Origin: Microbacterium sp. SL75
GTDB lineage: Bacteria > Actinomycetota > Actinomycetes > Actinomycetales > Microbacteriaceae
DNA: 64,000 nucleotides
Assembly: GCF_026625865.1 (NCBI RefSeq)
Contig: NZ_CP113067.1
Coordinates: 2,418,001-2,482,000, forward strand
Direction of reading: 5' to 3'
Position numbers and translations under genes: made by a program. The notes under the pieces were generated by a model. The model had not been told where the DNA came from. It did not search any database and was given only the letters and a program-made list of their open reading frames with translations. This document shows, one piece after another, positions 1 to 13,639 of the stretch. The number at the start of each line of letters is the position of its first letter. Within the stretch, counting starts at the first letter, position 1.

Positions 1-12
1 CCCGCCCGTCGG

Positions 13-18
13 TAGACT
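13..18 (+). promoter_or_regulatory. -10 box of pheS
   Basis: TAGACT lies 8 nt before the pheS GTG, so transcription would begin at or next to the start codon and the mRNA would be leaderless or nearly so. No Shine-Dalgarno is present between the box and the GTG. Any -35 lies before the window. Confidence 0.55.
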
Positions 19-26
19 CTCATCTC

Positions 27-1067
27 GTGTCCGACGCACCCGAGATCACCCCTGAGGCCGTCGCCTCCGCGGTCGATGACGCGCTTGCCGCCATCGCCGC
101 AGCCGCGACCACGGCCGAGCTGAAGTCCGCCCGTTCCGCGCACACGGGGGAGCAGTCCTCTCTCGCGCAGCTGAACGCCCAGATGCGCAATGTCGCCCCC
201 GAGCACAAGGCCGCCTTCGGCAAGCTCGTCGGGCAGGCGCGCGGTCAGGTGAACCAGGCGCTCGCCGCTCGAGAGAGCGAGCTGGCCGAAGCCGAGACCG
301 CCGCCCAGCTCGAGGCCGAGCGCATCGACGTCACCGCCCTTCCGCAGCGCGCACGCGTCGGGGCCCGGCATCCGATCTCGCTCCTCCAGGAGCAGGTGTC
401 GGACATCTTCGTCGGCATGGGATGGGAGATCGCCGAGGGCCCCGAGCTCGAGCACGAGTGGTTCAACTTCGATGCGCTGAACTTCGACGTCGACCACCCC
501 GCGCGTCAGATGCAGGACACGTTCTTCGTCGACCCGGTCGCGCGCCACCTGGTGCTGCGCACCCACACCAGCCCCGTGCAGGTGCGGTCGATGCTCGAGC
601 GCGACCTGCCGATCTACGTGCTGTGCCCGGGCCGGGTCTACCGCACCGACGAGTTCGATGCGACGCACCTGCCGGTGTTCACGCAGTTCGAGGGTCTTGT
701 CATCGACAAGAACATCACGATGGCGCACCTCAAGGGCACGCTCGATCACGCTGCGCGCGTGCTGTTCGGGCCCGAGGCCAAGACGCGCTTCCGCGCGAAC
801 TTCTTCCCGTTCACCGAGCCGAGTGCCGAGCTCGATCTGTGGCACCCCACCTTCAAGGGCGGGGCGCGCTGGATCGAGTGGGGCGGGTGCGGGATGGTCA
901 ACCCCAACGTCCTTCGGGCCGCAGGCATCGACCCCGAGGAGTACTCGGGCTTCGCCTTCGGCATGGGCATCGAGCGCACGCTCATGTTCCGCAGCGACGT
1001 GCAAGACATGCGCGACATGGCCGAGGGCGATGTGCGCTTCAGCGAGCAGTTCGGAATGGTGGTCTGA
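27..1067 (+). CDS. pheS: Phenylalanine-tRNA ligase alpha subunit
   Basis: Catalytic subunit of the cytoplasmic (alpha-beta)2 enzyme that charges tRNA-Phe. The 346 residues match the usual length. The first roughly 90 residues form the helical coiled-coil tRNA-binding arm. The class II core follows, with RHPISLLQ, the motif 2 region (YRTDEFDATHLPVFTQFEG) and motif 3 (GFAFGMGIERTLMF). The GTG start is chosen because it follows a TAGACT -10 box by 8 nt and gives the family's normal N-terminus. Its TGA overlaps the pheT ATG by one base (1067), as expected for a translationally coupled pair. Confidence 0.97.
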   Translation: MSDAPEITPEAVASAVDDALAAIAAAATTAELKSARSAHTGEQSSLAQLNAQMRNVAPEHKAAFGKLVGQARGQVNQALAARESELAEAETAAQLEAERIDVTALPQRARVGARHPISLLQEQVSDIFVGMGWEIAEGPELEHEWFNFDALNFDVDHPARQMQDTFFVDPVARHLVLRTHTSPVQVRSMLERDLPIYVLCPGRVYRTDEFDATHLPVFTQFEGLVIDKNITMAHLKGTLDHAARVLFGPEAKTRFRANFFPFTEPSAELDLWHPTFKGGARWIEWGGCGMVNPNVLRAAGIDPEEYSGFAFGMGIERTLMFRSDVQDMRDMAEGDVRFSEQFGMVV

Positions 1068-3577
1068 TGCGCGTCCCGCTCTCCTGGTTGCGCGAGTACG
1101 TCGACGTGCCCGCCGAGGCCACGCCCGACGACGTCCTCGCGGCTCTGGTGTCGGTCGGCTTCGAAGAAGAGGACGTGCACCGCTTCGAACTGTCCGGCCC
1201 GATCGTGGTCGGAGAGGTGAAGGAATTCACTCCCGAGCCGCAGTCCAACGGCAAGACCATCCGCTGGTGCCAGGTCGACGTCGGCGCCGAGCACGGGGGA
1301 GTGCGCGGCATCGTCTGCGGTGCGGGCAACTTCTTCGAGGGCGACAAGGTCGTGGTGACCCTGCCCGGCTCGGTTCTGCCCGGTCCCTTCCCGATCGCCG
1401 CCCGCAAGACCTACGGCCACGTGTCCGACGGCATGATCGCCTCGGCGAAAGAGCTGGGGCTCGGCAGCGAGCACGGCGGCATCCTGCGCCTGGTCGATCT
1501 CGGGATCGATGCGCCGGTCGGAACGGATGCCATCGCGCTCCTCGGTCTCGACGATCTCGCGGTCGAGATCAACGTCACCCCCGACCGCGGCTACGCCCTG
1601 TCGCTGCGCGGTGTCGCCCGCGAGTACTCGCACGCGACCGGGGCGGACTTCCGCGATCCGGGCCTCGGGCACGATGAGGCTGCAGCGCGCACGCCCTCCG
1701 GTTTCCCGGTCACGGTCGCCGATCAGGCACCCATTCGCGGACGCCACGGCGCGACCGAGTTCGTGGCGCGGATCGTGCGAGACGTCGACCCCTCGCGTCC
1801 GACGCCGCCGTGGATGATCACGCGCCTGTCGCTCGCCGGAATCCGCTCCCTCGGGGTGCTCATCGACATCACGAACTACGTCATGCTCGAGCTCGGCCAG
1901 CCGATCCACGGCTACGACCTCGACCGTCTGCGGGGCGGCATCACGGTGCGCCGCGCGGAGCAGGGCGAGAAGCTCGAGACCCTCGACGGCCAGGTTCGTT
2001 CGCTCCACGCCGAAGACCTGCTGATCACCGATGAGTCGGGGCCGATCGGTCTCGCCGGCGTCATGGGCGGCGGGCTCACCGAGATGAGCGACGCCACGCG
2101 CAACGTGCTCATCGAGGCCGCCACCTTCGACCAGGTATCGATCGCCCGCACCGCGCGTCGACACAAGCTGCCCTCCGAGGCCTCGCGCCGTTTCGAGCGC
2201 GGCGTCGACCCGCTCGTCCCGTACGTGGCGGCGGAGCGCGTCGCCACGCTGATGGTCGAGCTGGCCGGCGGCACGCTCGACACCGAGCTGGGCGCCTCGC
2301 TCGGTTCGACCTACCGTCGCGAGGCCATCACGCTTCCGTCGGGCTTCGTGCCCGGTCTGATCGGCGTCGAGTACACCGACGACGAGATCGTCTCGGCCCT
2401 GCGCCTCATCGGCTGCACGGTCGACGAGCGCGACGGCGGCTGGTCCGTGACCGCACCGTCCTGGCGTCACGACCTCGGCGACAAGTGGACGTTGGCCGAA
2501 GAGGTCGCGCGCATCGAGGGTTACGACCGCATCCCGTCCGTGCTCCCGACGCCCCCGTCGGGTCGCGGCCTCACCTCCGCTCAGCAGGGGCGCCGTCGCG
2601 TGGCGAACGCTCTGGCCTCGGCCGGCTTCGTCGAGACGCCGTCGTTCCCGTTCACCACCGAAGAGCAGAACGCCCTGCACGGCTCGCCGTCAGGCGACCG
2701 GCTGCCGAGCGTGAAGCTCGCGAACCCGCTCGACGGCCTGGCGCCGTTCCTGCGCCGCTCCCTCGTCCCGGCTCTGCTGCAGGTCGCGCACCGCAACGTC
2801 TCACGCGGCATCGTGGATCTCGCGCTGTTCGAGACCGGCACGGTGTTCCTGCCGAAGCCCGGCGTGCAGTACGGCACCCCGTCGGTGCCGCCGCTGGCCG
2901 TGCGACCGGACGCCGCGACGCTCACGGCCCTCGACGCATCGATTCCGCCGCAGCGTCGCCATATCGCCGTGCTGCTGACGGGACACACCGTGGCCAAGCA
3001 GCCCGGCCAGGCCGCGGTGGCAGCGGACCTCGCCGCCGCCGTCGACGCCGTGCGCGTACTCACCGCCGCCGCGGGTCTCGACATCGAGCTGGTGCAGGCG
3101 CAGCGTGCAGCCCTGCACCCGGGTCGCACGGCTCGCGTGCTCGCCGCGGGGACCGACATCGGCTACGTCGGCGAGCTGCTGCCCGCGGTCGCTGCCGCCG
3201 CCGACCTGCCCGGTCGCGTTCTCGTGGCCGAGCTCGACCTCGACGCGATGCTCGAGCTCGCTCACGCGCGCGTGGTCGCGGCATCCCTCTCGAGCTTCCC
3301 GGCCGCGACTCAGGACGTGTCGTTGACCATTTCGACCGACGTCGCCGCCGGCGCGGTGCGTGCCGCGCTTCTCGAGGGCGGGGCTCCGCTTCTCGAAGGC
3401 GCTCGGCTCGTCGACGACTACCGCGGCCCGGGTCTGGCCGAGGGAACGAAGAGCCTGACCTTCGCCCTGCGCTTCCGGGCCGAGGACCGCACGCTCACCG
3501 CAGCCGAGGCGACCGAGGCGAAGCTCGCCGGTGTCGCCGTGGCCGCCGAGCGTTTCGGCGCCGCGATTCGCGACTGA
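1067..3577 (+). CDS. pheT: Phenylalanine-tRNA ligase beta subunit
   Basis: Non-catalytic 836-aa partner of PheS that binds tRNA-Phe and edits Tyr-tRNA-Phe. It begins MRVPLSWLREYVDV, the standard family start. The order is an N-terminal tRNA-binding (EMAP-like) domain at about 40-160, the B3/B4 editing domain at about 210-410, B5 near 420-490, a degenerate class II core, and a C-terminal ferredoxin-fold anticodon-binding domain (LSSFPAATQDVSLTI onward). The ATG overlaps the pheS stop. No terminator with a T-tract is seen downstream; a perfect palindrome lies about 200 nt past the stop. Confidence 0.97.
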   Translation: MRVPLSWLREYVDVPAEATPDDVLAALVSVGFEEEDVHRFELSGPIVVGEVKEFTPEPQSNGKTIRWCQVDVGAEHGGVRGIVCGAGNFFEGDKVVVTLPGSVLPGPFPIAARKTYGHVSDGMIASAKELGLGSEHGGILRLVDLGIDAPVGTDAIALLGLDDLAVEINVTPDRGYALSLRGVAREYSHATGADFRDPGLGHDEAAARTPSGFPVTVADQAPIRGRHGATEFVARIVRDVDPSRPTPPWMITRLSLAGIRSLGVLIDITNYVMLELGQPIHGYDLDRLRGGITVRRAEQGEKLETLDGQVRSLHAEDLLITDESGPIGLAGVMGGGLTEMSDATRNVLIEAATFDQVSIARTARRHKLPSEASRRFERGVDPLVPYVAAERVATLMVELAGGTLDTELGASLGSTYRREAITLPSGFVPGLIGVEYTDDEIVSALRLIGCTVDERDGGWSVTAPSWRHDLGDKWTLAEEVARIEGYDRIPSVLPTPPSGRGLTSAQQGRRRVANALASAGFVETPSFPFTTEEQNALHGSPSGDRLPSVKLANPLDGLAPFLRRSLVPALLQVAHRNVSRGIVDLALFETGTVFLPKPGVQYGTPSVPPLAVRPDAATLTALDASIPPQRRHIAVLLTGHTVAKQPGQAAVAADLAAAVDAVRVLTAAAGLDIELVQAQRAALHPGRTARVLAAGTDIGYVGELLPAVAAAADLPGRVLVAELDLDAMLELAHARVVAASLSSFPAATQDVSLTISTDVAAGAVRAALLEGGAPLLEGARLVDDYRGPGLAEGTKSLTFALRFRAEDRTLTAAEATEAKLAGVAVAAERFGAAIRD

Positions 3578-3865
3578 GCATTCCACGCGTTCTGGAGCGT
3601 CGCCGGCTCAGGCCGTGCGGCGCTTCGGCGTTCCCGCCGTCGGCGGATTCTCTCGTCGACGGCGTGGTGTGCGTCACACGCTCGGACGCGATCGCGCACG
3701 GTGGGCCTGCCCTCACCGCCGGTAAGGGGGGCTGCCGGAAGCGCCCGGCGATGAGGGCAGGTACTTCATCATACCGGTTGTTTGTCCCCCATTTGGGGGA
3801 CAAAGGGGGGCGGGCATCTCAGTTCGTGCTCGCATCGATCGTCACCGGCCGGCGGGAGGCTCGAT
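3578..3865. other. Intergenic, no gene seen
   Basis: About 290 bp between pheT and the arg leader promoter. I see no reading frame with coding character. The only clear structure is the perfect palindrome at 3781-3804, listed separately. Confidence 0.5.
3781..3804. repeat. 24-bp perfect palindrome
   Basis: Arms of 11 bp (TTTGTCCCCCA and TGGGGGACAAA) around a central TT. As RNA it would be a 10-bp stem with a 4-nt loop but no T-run after it, so it is a poor terminator. The symmetry and position 62 bp upstream of the arg leader -35 box suit a dimeric repressor site. The binding protein is unknown. Confidence 0.5.
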
Positions 3866-3895
3866 TTGCCCCCATCCCTGCGCTGCGGATACCCT
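3866..3895 (+). promoter_or_regulatory. Promoter of the arg leader peptide
   Basis: The -35 TTGCCC (3866-3871) and -10 TACCCT (3890-3895) are 18 nt apart. The ATG at 3902 starts 6 nt after the -10 box, so the transcript would begin at or very near the A of the ATG. This is the standard geometry for an actinobacterial leaderless mRNA. Confidence 0.6.
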
Positions 3896-3901
3896 CGCCA
3901 C

Positions 3902-3997
3902 ATGTCGTCGATCACCGTGCGCACCGAGGAGCTCTTCGTGAGCACCGGTGGCGAGCGTCGACGTCGGGTCGCGCGCCGATTCTCGGCGACCTCGTAA
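3902..3997 (+). CDS. Arginine-rich leader peptide before argC
   Basis: A 31-codon frame starting 6 nt after a good -10 box, with no Shine-Dalgarno, so probably translated leaderlessly. Seven residues are arginine: R7, four in a row at 19-22 (codons cgt cga cgt cgg) and R25-R26. A hairpin of CGCCGA (3974-3979) with TCGGCG (3983-3988) covers the last two Arg codons. It competes with GGTCGC/GCGACC (3967-3972 with 3986-3991). The frame ends 82 nt before argC. Arginine-dependent ribosome stalling controlling the arg operon is inference. I see no classical terminator, so the mechanism could be translational or Rho-linked. Confidence 0.55.
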   Translation: MSSITVRTEELFVSTGGERRRRVARRFSATS

Positions 3998-4067
3998 CCC
4001 GCCTTCGGTCGGGCGTACGGGCGTCGCCGCCCCGGTTCACGCTGATTTCAGCACCAGCCCCGACTCG

Positions 4068-4073
4068 TAAGGT
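4068..4073 (+). promoter_or_regulatory. -10-like box or Shine-Dalgarno of argC
   Basis: TAAGGT ends 6 nt before the argC ATG, which fits a leaderless promoter. The same bases form AAGGTGG (4069-4075), a Shine-Dalgarno 4 nt from the ATG. The two readings imply different regulation: independent transcription, or translation from the longer leader transcript. The sequence alone does not decide. Confidence 0.4.
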
Positions 4074-4079
4074 GGATAC

Positions 4080-5129
4080 ATGACCCTCTCGGTCGCCGTC
4101 TCCGGCGCTTCCGGCTATGCGGGCGGCGAGATCCTCCGCCTCCTGGCCTCTCATCCCGACGTCGAGATCCGCACCGTCACCGCGCACTCCAGCGCGGGGC
4201 AGCCCCTCGTCGCCCACCAGCCGCACCTGCGTTCCCTCGCGCACCTCGAGCTGAAACCGACGACTCCCGAGGTGCTCGCCGGGCACGACGTGGTGTTCCT
4301 CGCCCTGCCGCACGGGCAGTCCGCGCAGTACACCGACGCCCTGGCCGAGACCCCGCTCGTGATCGATGCGGGTGCCGACCACCGCCTCACCTCGGCGGAG
4401 GACTGGGCGGCGTTCTACGGCGGGGCTCACCCCGACCCGTGGGCCTACGGCGTCCCCGAACTGCCCGTCGCGGGGGGAAAGCAGCGCGAGAACCTCCGCG
4501 GGGCCGCGCGTATCGCCGCTCCCGGCTGCAACGCCTCCACCGTCGCTCTCTCCCTCGCTCCCGGTGTCGCCGCCGGAGTCATCGATCCTTTCGACATCGT
4601 GTCGGTGCTCGCCGTGGGTCCCAGTGGTGCCGGGAAGTCGGCCAAGACGAACCTCCTCGCGAGTGAGATCCTCGGCTCCGCCAACCCATATGCCGTTGGC
4701 GGTACGCACCGTCACATTCCCGAGATCCGCCAGGCGCTGGTGGCAGCCGGAGCGCCGAGCGACGGCGTACGGCTCTCTTTCACTCCCGTTCTGGTTCCGA
4801 TGTCGCGCGGCATCCTCGCCACCTCGTCCGCTCCGATCCGGGAGGGAGTGACGGATGCCGAGATCCGCGGTGCCTGGGAGACGGCTTACGCCGACGAGCC
4901 CTTCGTCGAGCTGCTTCCCCAGGGCGTCTTCCCGCGGACGGCCGACGTGCTCGGCGCCAATATCGCATCGATGGGAATCGCGATCGATCGCGCGGCGAAC
5001 CGGGTGACGGTCGTCGCGGCGGTCGACAATCTCGTCAAGGGCACCGCCGGCGCTGCCATCCAGTCCATGAACCTGGCGCTGGGTCTCGCCGAGACCACCG
5101 CCCTTCCCCTGAACGGAGTCGCCCCGTGA
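4080..5129 (+). CDS. argC: N-acetyl-gamma-glutamyl-phosphate reductase
   Basis: Third step of arginine synthesis: NADPH-dependent reduction of N-acetylglutamyl phosphate to the semialdehyde, in the cytoplasm. The 349 residues are typical. The N-terminus holds the NADP-binding GASGYAGGE loop at 8-16, and the catalytic cysteine is Cys150 in APGCNAS. The ATG follows TAAGGTGG, which can be a -10 box or a Shine-Dalgarno. The stop overlaps the argJ GTG by four bases (GTGA), so argC starts a tightly coupled argCJBDF operon. Confidence 0.96.
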   Translation: MTLSVAVSGASGYAGGEILRLLASHPDVEIRTVTAHSSAGQPLVAHQPHLRSLAHLELKPTTPEVLAGHDVVFLALPHGQSAQYTDALAETPLVIDAGADHRLTSAEDWAAFYGGAHPDPWAYGVPELPVAGGKQRENLRGAARIAAPGCNASTVALSLAPGVAAGVIDPFDIVSVLAVGPSGAGKSAKTNLLASEILGSANPYAVGGTHRHIPEIRQALVAAGAPSDGVRLSFTPVLVPMSRGILATSSAPIREGVTDAEIRGAWETAYADEPFVELLPQGVFPRTADVLGANIASMGIAIDRAANRVTVVAAVDNLVKGTAGAAIQSMNLALGLAETTALPLNGVAP

Positions 5130-6279
5130 GCGTGACCGCCCCCGCAGGATTCGAGGCCGCCGGTGTGGCGGTCGGCCTGAAATCGACCGGCGCGCGCGAC
5201 GTCGCCCTCGTGGTCAACCGCGGCCCGCTCAAAGTGGGTGCCGCCGTCTTCACGTCGAACCGCGCCAAGGCCAACCCGATCCTCTGGTCGGAGCAGGTCG
5301 TCAAGGACGGCACGATCGAGGCGGTCGTCCTGAACTCCGGCGGGGCCAACTGTTTTACCGGTTCGTTCGGCTTCCAGACCACTCATCAAACCGCTGAGCG
5401 CGCCGCCGAGCTCCTCGGCGTCGGGGCGGGCGATGTGGTGGTGTGCTCCACCGGCCTCATCGGCACGGGGGACGAGGCGTTCCGGGCCAAGGTTCTGCGG
5501 GGCGTCGACGAGGGCGTGGCCGCCCTGTCCGCCGAGGGCGGAGAAGACGCGTCGCTGGCGATCATGACCACCGACTCCCGGCCCAAGCGCGCGGTCCACG
5601 CCGGTGAGGGATGGTCGATCGGCGGGATGGCGAAGGGCGCCGGCATGCTCGCCCCGGGCCTGGCGACCATGCTCGTCGTTCTCACGACCGACGTCGTGCT
5701 CGACGCCGCCGAGGCCGACGCGGCCCTTCGCTCTGCGACGCGGGTCAGCTTCGACCGCCTCGACTCCGACGGGTGCATGTCGACCAATGACCAGGTCACG
5801 CTCCTCGCCAGCGGAGCCAGTGGCATCCGCGTGGATGCCGATGAGTTCGCCGCCGCGCTCGCCGCGGTGTGCGACGATCTGGCCGCGCAACTGCAGGGCG
5901 ATGCCGAGGGCTCCAGCCACGACATCACGATCGAGGTCGTGAACGCCGCGAGCGAGGACGATGCCGTCGAGGTCGGTCGCTCGGTCGCTCGGAACAATCT
6001 GTTCAAGGCGGCGATCTTCGGCAACGACCCCAACTGGGGCCGCGTGCTCGCCGCGATCGGCACGACCGACGCGGCCTTCGACCCGTACGACGTGGACGTA
6101 TGGATGAACGGGGTGCGCGTGTGCACCGCCGGCGGCCCCGACCGCCCCCGCGAAGACGTCGACCTCACCCCGCGCGCCACCGACCTCGTCATCGACCTGC
6201 GCGTCGGCGTGGCGACGGCGACGATCCGCACCAACGACCTCACGCACGACTACGTCCACGAGAACAGCGCTTACTCCTC

Positions 6280-6283
<4 letters not shown>
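5126..6283 (+). CDS. argJ: Bifunctional ornithine acetyltransferase / N-acetylglutamate synthase
   Basis: Recycles the acetyl group from N-acetylornithine to glutamate and, in bifunctional members, also makes N-acetylglutamate from acetyl-CoA. The proenzyme cleaves itself before the conserved threonine, here Thr181 in the [14 protein letters not shown] stretch, giving alpha and beta chains. At 385 aa the length is normal. The GTG start overlaps the argC stop and the TGA overlaps the argB ATG. Whether this copy has both activities cannot be read from the sequence. An argA-type synthase is not in the window. Confidence 0.95.
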
Positions 6284-12046
<5,763 letters not shown>

Positions 12047-12058
12047 GTATCAGCTATT

Positions 12059-12097
12059 CGCTTATCAAGACGAGATAATAAGCGTTAGACTTATCTC
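12059..12097. promoter_or_regulatory. Promoter with two nested inverted repeats (satD-like gene)
   Basis: CGCTTAT (12059-12065) pairs with ATAAGCG (12078-12084). GAGATAA (12072-12078) pairs with TTATCTC (12091-12097). Each pair has a 12-nt spacer and the two share one base. The -10 TAGACT (12086-12091) lies inside the second pair and ends 6 nt before the ATG at 12098. A protein bound here would block the promoter, so autorepression by the downstream HTH protein is a reasonable inference. Confidence 0.55.
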
Positions 12098-12745
12098 ATG
12101 ACCGTCGCTGTGATCGCCGACATCATCGCCTCTCGGCGACTCGACGATCGCGCCGGCGCGCAGCGGGCCATCGTCGAGTCGGTGCGCATGGTTCAGCATG
12201 ATCTGCCCGTCGCCGGGGGCCCCCTCGCGCCCGTCGTGGGCGACGAGCTGCAAGGCGAGTACGACGACCTCTCCGGTGCGCTCGCCTCGCTCCTGCTGCT
12301 GCGCCTGGCCCTGCCCGACGACGTCGACTGCCGTTTCGGTGTGGGAGTGGGGGAGGTGCGACCGATCGAGCTCGCCGACCGCACCGTCCCCGAGGGTCCG
12401 GCATGGTGGGCCGCTCGAGAGGCCATCGACCACATCGAACGGCTGCAGACCCGCGCCGCGCCGCTCGCGCGCACCTGGATCGTTCTCGCCGAGGGGCAGG
12501 ATGCCAGCATGACCGAGACCATCGCGCTGGCCCGCGCCTACGCCCTGAGCCGCGACCAGCTCGTGTCGGCCATGAGCGAGCGATCGCGTCGGTTGACCTA
12601 CGGACGCTGCGTCGGACGCTCTCAGCGCGAACTCGCCGACATCGAGGGCATCAGTCAGTCCGCGGTATCGCAGGCGCTCTCCGCCGCAGGCTCCGCCGCT
12701 CTCGTCGAGGGCTTCGCGGCTCTCACCGCGCGGGTGCGCTCATGA
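12098..12745 (+). CDS. SatD family protein with C-terminal helix-turn-helix
   Basis: 215 residues. The N-terminus (VAVIADIIASRRLDDR) and central GDELQGEY, GVGVGEV and WWAAREAI motifs match the SatD family, named from a Streptococcus mutans acid-adaptation locus. The C-terminal 60 residues (QRELADIEGISQSAVSQAL) form a clear helix-turn-helix. It is probably a nucleotide- or ligand-sensing regulator, but the family's biochemical role is not established. It is predicted leaderless, under a promoter overlapped by two inverted repeats. The stop overlaps the next ATG (ATGA), so the two genes form an operon. Confidence 0.75.
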   Translation: MTVAVIADIIASRRLDDRAGAQRAIVESVRMVQHDLPVAGGPLAPVVGDELQGEYDDLSGALASLLLLRLALPDDVDCRFGVGVGEVRPIELADRTVPEGPAWWAAREAIDHIERLQTRAAPLARTWIVLAEGQDASMTETIALARAYALSRDQLVSAMSERSRRLTYGRCVGRSQRELADIEGISQSAVSQALSAAGSAALVEGFAALTARVRS

Positions 12746-13455
12746 TCGCCGCCGGCCTCCTGCTGCTCGCGGTGGGCGCGGTCGACCTCATCCGTCAGAT
12801 GATCCGCACGCGGCGCTGGCTCGCCTTCGCCGTGGCATCCCTAGCTCTCGTCGTCGTCTCGGCGGGACTGGATGCCGTGATCGCCGGGCTCCTCGCCGTC
12901 GCCGTCGCCGCCATCTGGACGTGGGTCGTGCCCGAAGACGGTCCCGCTCGAGCGGGGCTGTGGCCGGTCGCCCTGCTCGCGCTCGCCGCAGCGGCGTGCG
13001 TGGTCATCGCGCCGGGGCGCGAGCGGCCGGGCCTGCTCGGCGAGGCGTGGGCCGCCTATCGGCCGGGGGCGTCGGCGTCGATCGACGTCGCCGTCCTCGT
13101 CATCGGCTCGCTGGTGTTCCTGCTGGAGTCGGGCAACGCGGTGGTGCGCATCGCGTTGCGGTCCGAGATGGGCGGGCGCGCGGCCGATCCCGAGCGCGAC
13201 GCGGTGCCGACCCTCAGAGGCGGTCGACTCATCGGGCCGCTCGAGCGCATCCTCGTCTTCGTGCTGACGCTGACCGGGGCGTACACGCTGCTCGCCGCGG
13301 TGCTCGCGGCGAAGGGAATCGTGCGATTCCCCGAGATCTCGCGCGACCGCGACGACGGAGACCGCGCCGAGTACTTCCTCATCGGCAGCCTCGTGAGCTG
13401 GGTCACCTCGCTCGCGGTCGCATTCCTCGTGTGGTGGGGCGTGCACGCGCACTGA
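12742..13455 (+). CDS. Membrane protein, DUF3307-like C-terminus, SatD partner
   Basis: 237 residues with about six hydrophobic segments. The C-terminal third has GRLIGPLERILVF, a run ending in AAKGIVRFPEI, then AEYFLIGSLVSW. This pattern is seen at the end of DUF3307 membrane proteins, which often follow satD-like genes. The ATG overlaps the upstream stop. Function is unknown; the pairing suggests the SatD-like protein controls or works with it at the membrane. Confidence 0.65.
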   Translation: MIAAGLLLLAVGAVDLIRQMIRTRRWLAFAVASLALVVVSAGLDAVIAGLLAVAVAAIWTWVVPEDGPARAGLWPVALLALAAAACVVIAPGRERPGLLGEAWAAYRPGASASIDVAVLVIGSLVFLLESGNAVVRIALRSEMGGRAADPERDAVPTLRGGRLIGPLERILVFVLTLTGAYTLLAAVLAAKGIVRFPEISRDRDDGDRAEYFLIGSLVSWVTSLAVAFLVWWGVHAH

Positions 13456-13627
13456 CGCGTCGCGCGAGGGACACCGACTGAGGCCGACACGGTCGATGGT
13501 CATCACCGAGGGAGACGGCTTCGAGAACGCTGCTTCTTCCCGCTGAGCCGCCCGCCGCCGGCCAGTCTCCGCGGCGACCCCGCTGAGCGCCCGGGCGATG
13601 GCATCCGGACTCGGACACCCCCGCTGA

Positions 13628-13633
13628 TAGCCT
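13628..13633 (+). promoter_or_regulatory. -10 box of tyrS
   Basis: TAGCCT ends 6 nt before the tyrS GTG at 13640. The mRNA is predicted to be leaderless, and no Shine-Dalgarno is present. Confidence 0.5.
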
Positions 13634-13639
13634 AAACCG

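Noticed and set aside
422..3577. 1051-codon plus-strand frame spanning pheS and pheT
   Set aside because: The part before 1067 is the out-of-frame shadow of pheS; pheT starts at the ATG overlapping the pheS stop.
3998..4079. Rho-independent attenuator between the arg leader and argC
   Set aside because: Only short hairpins and no T-run were found, so a classical terminator cannot be claimed.
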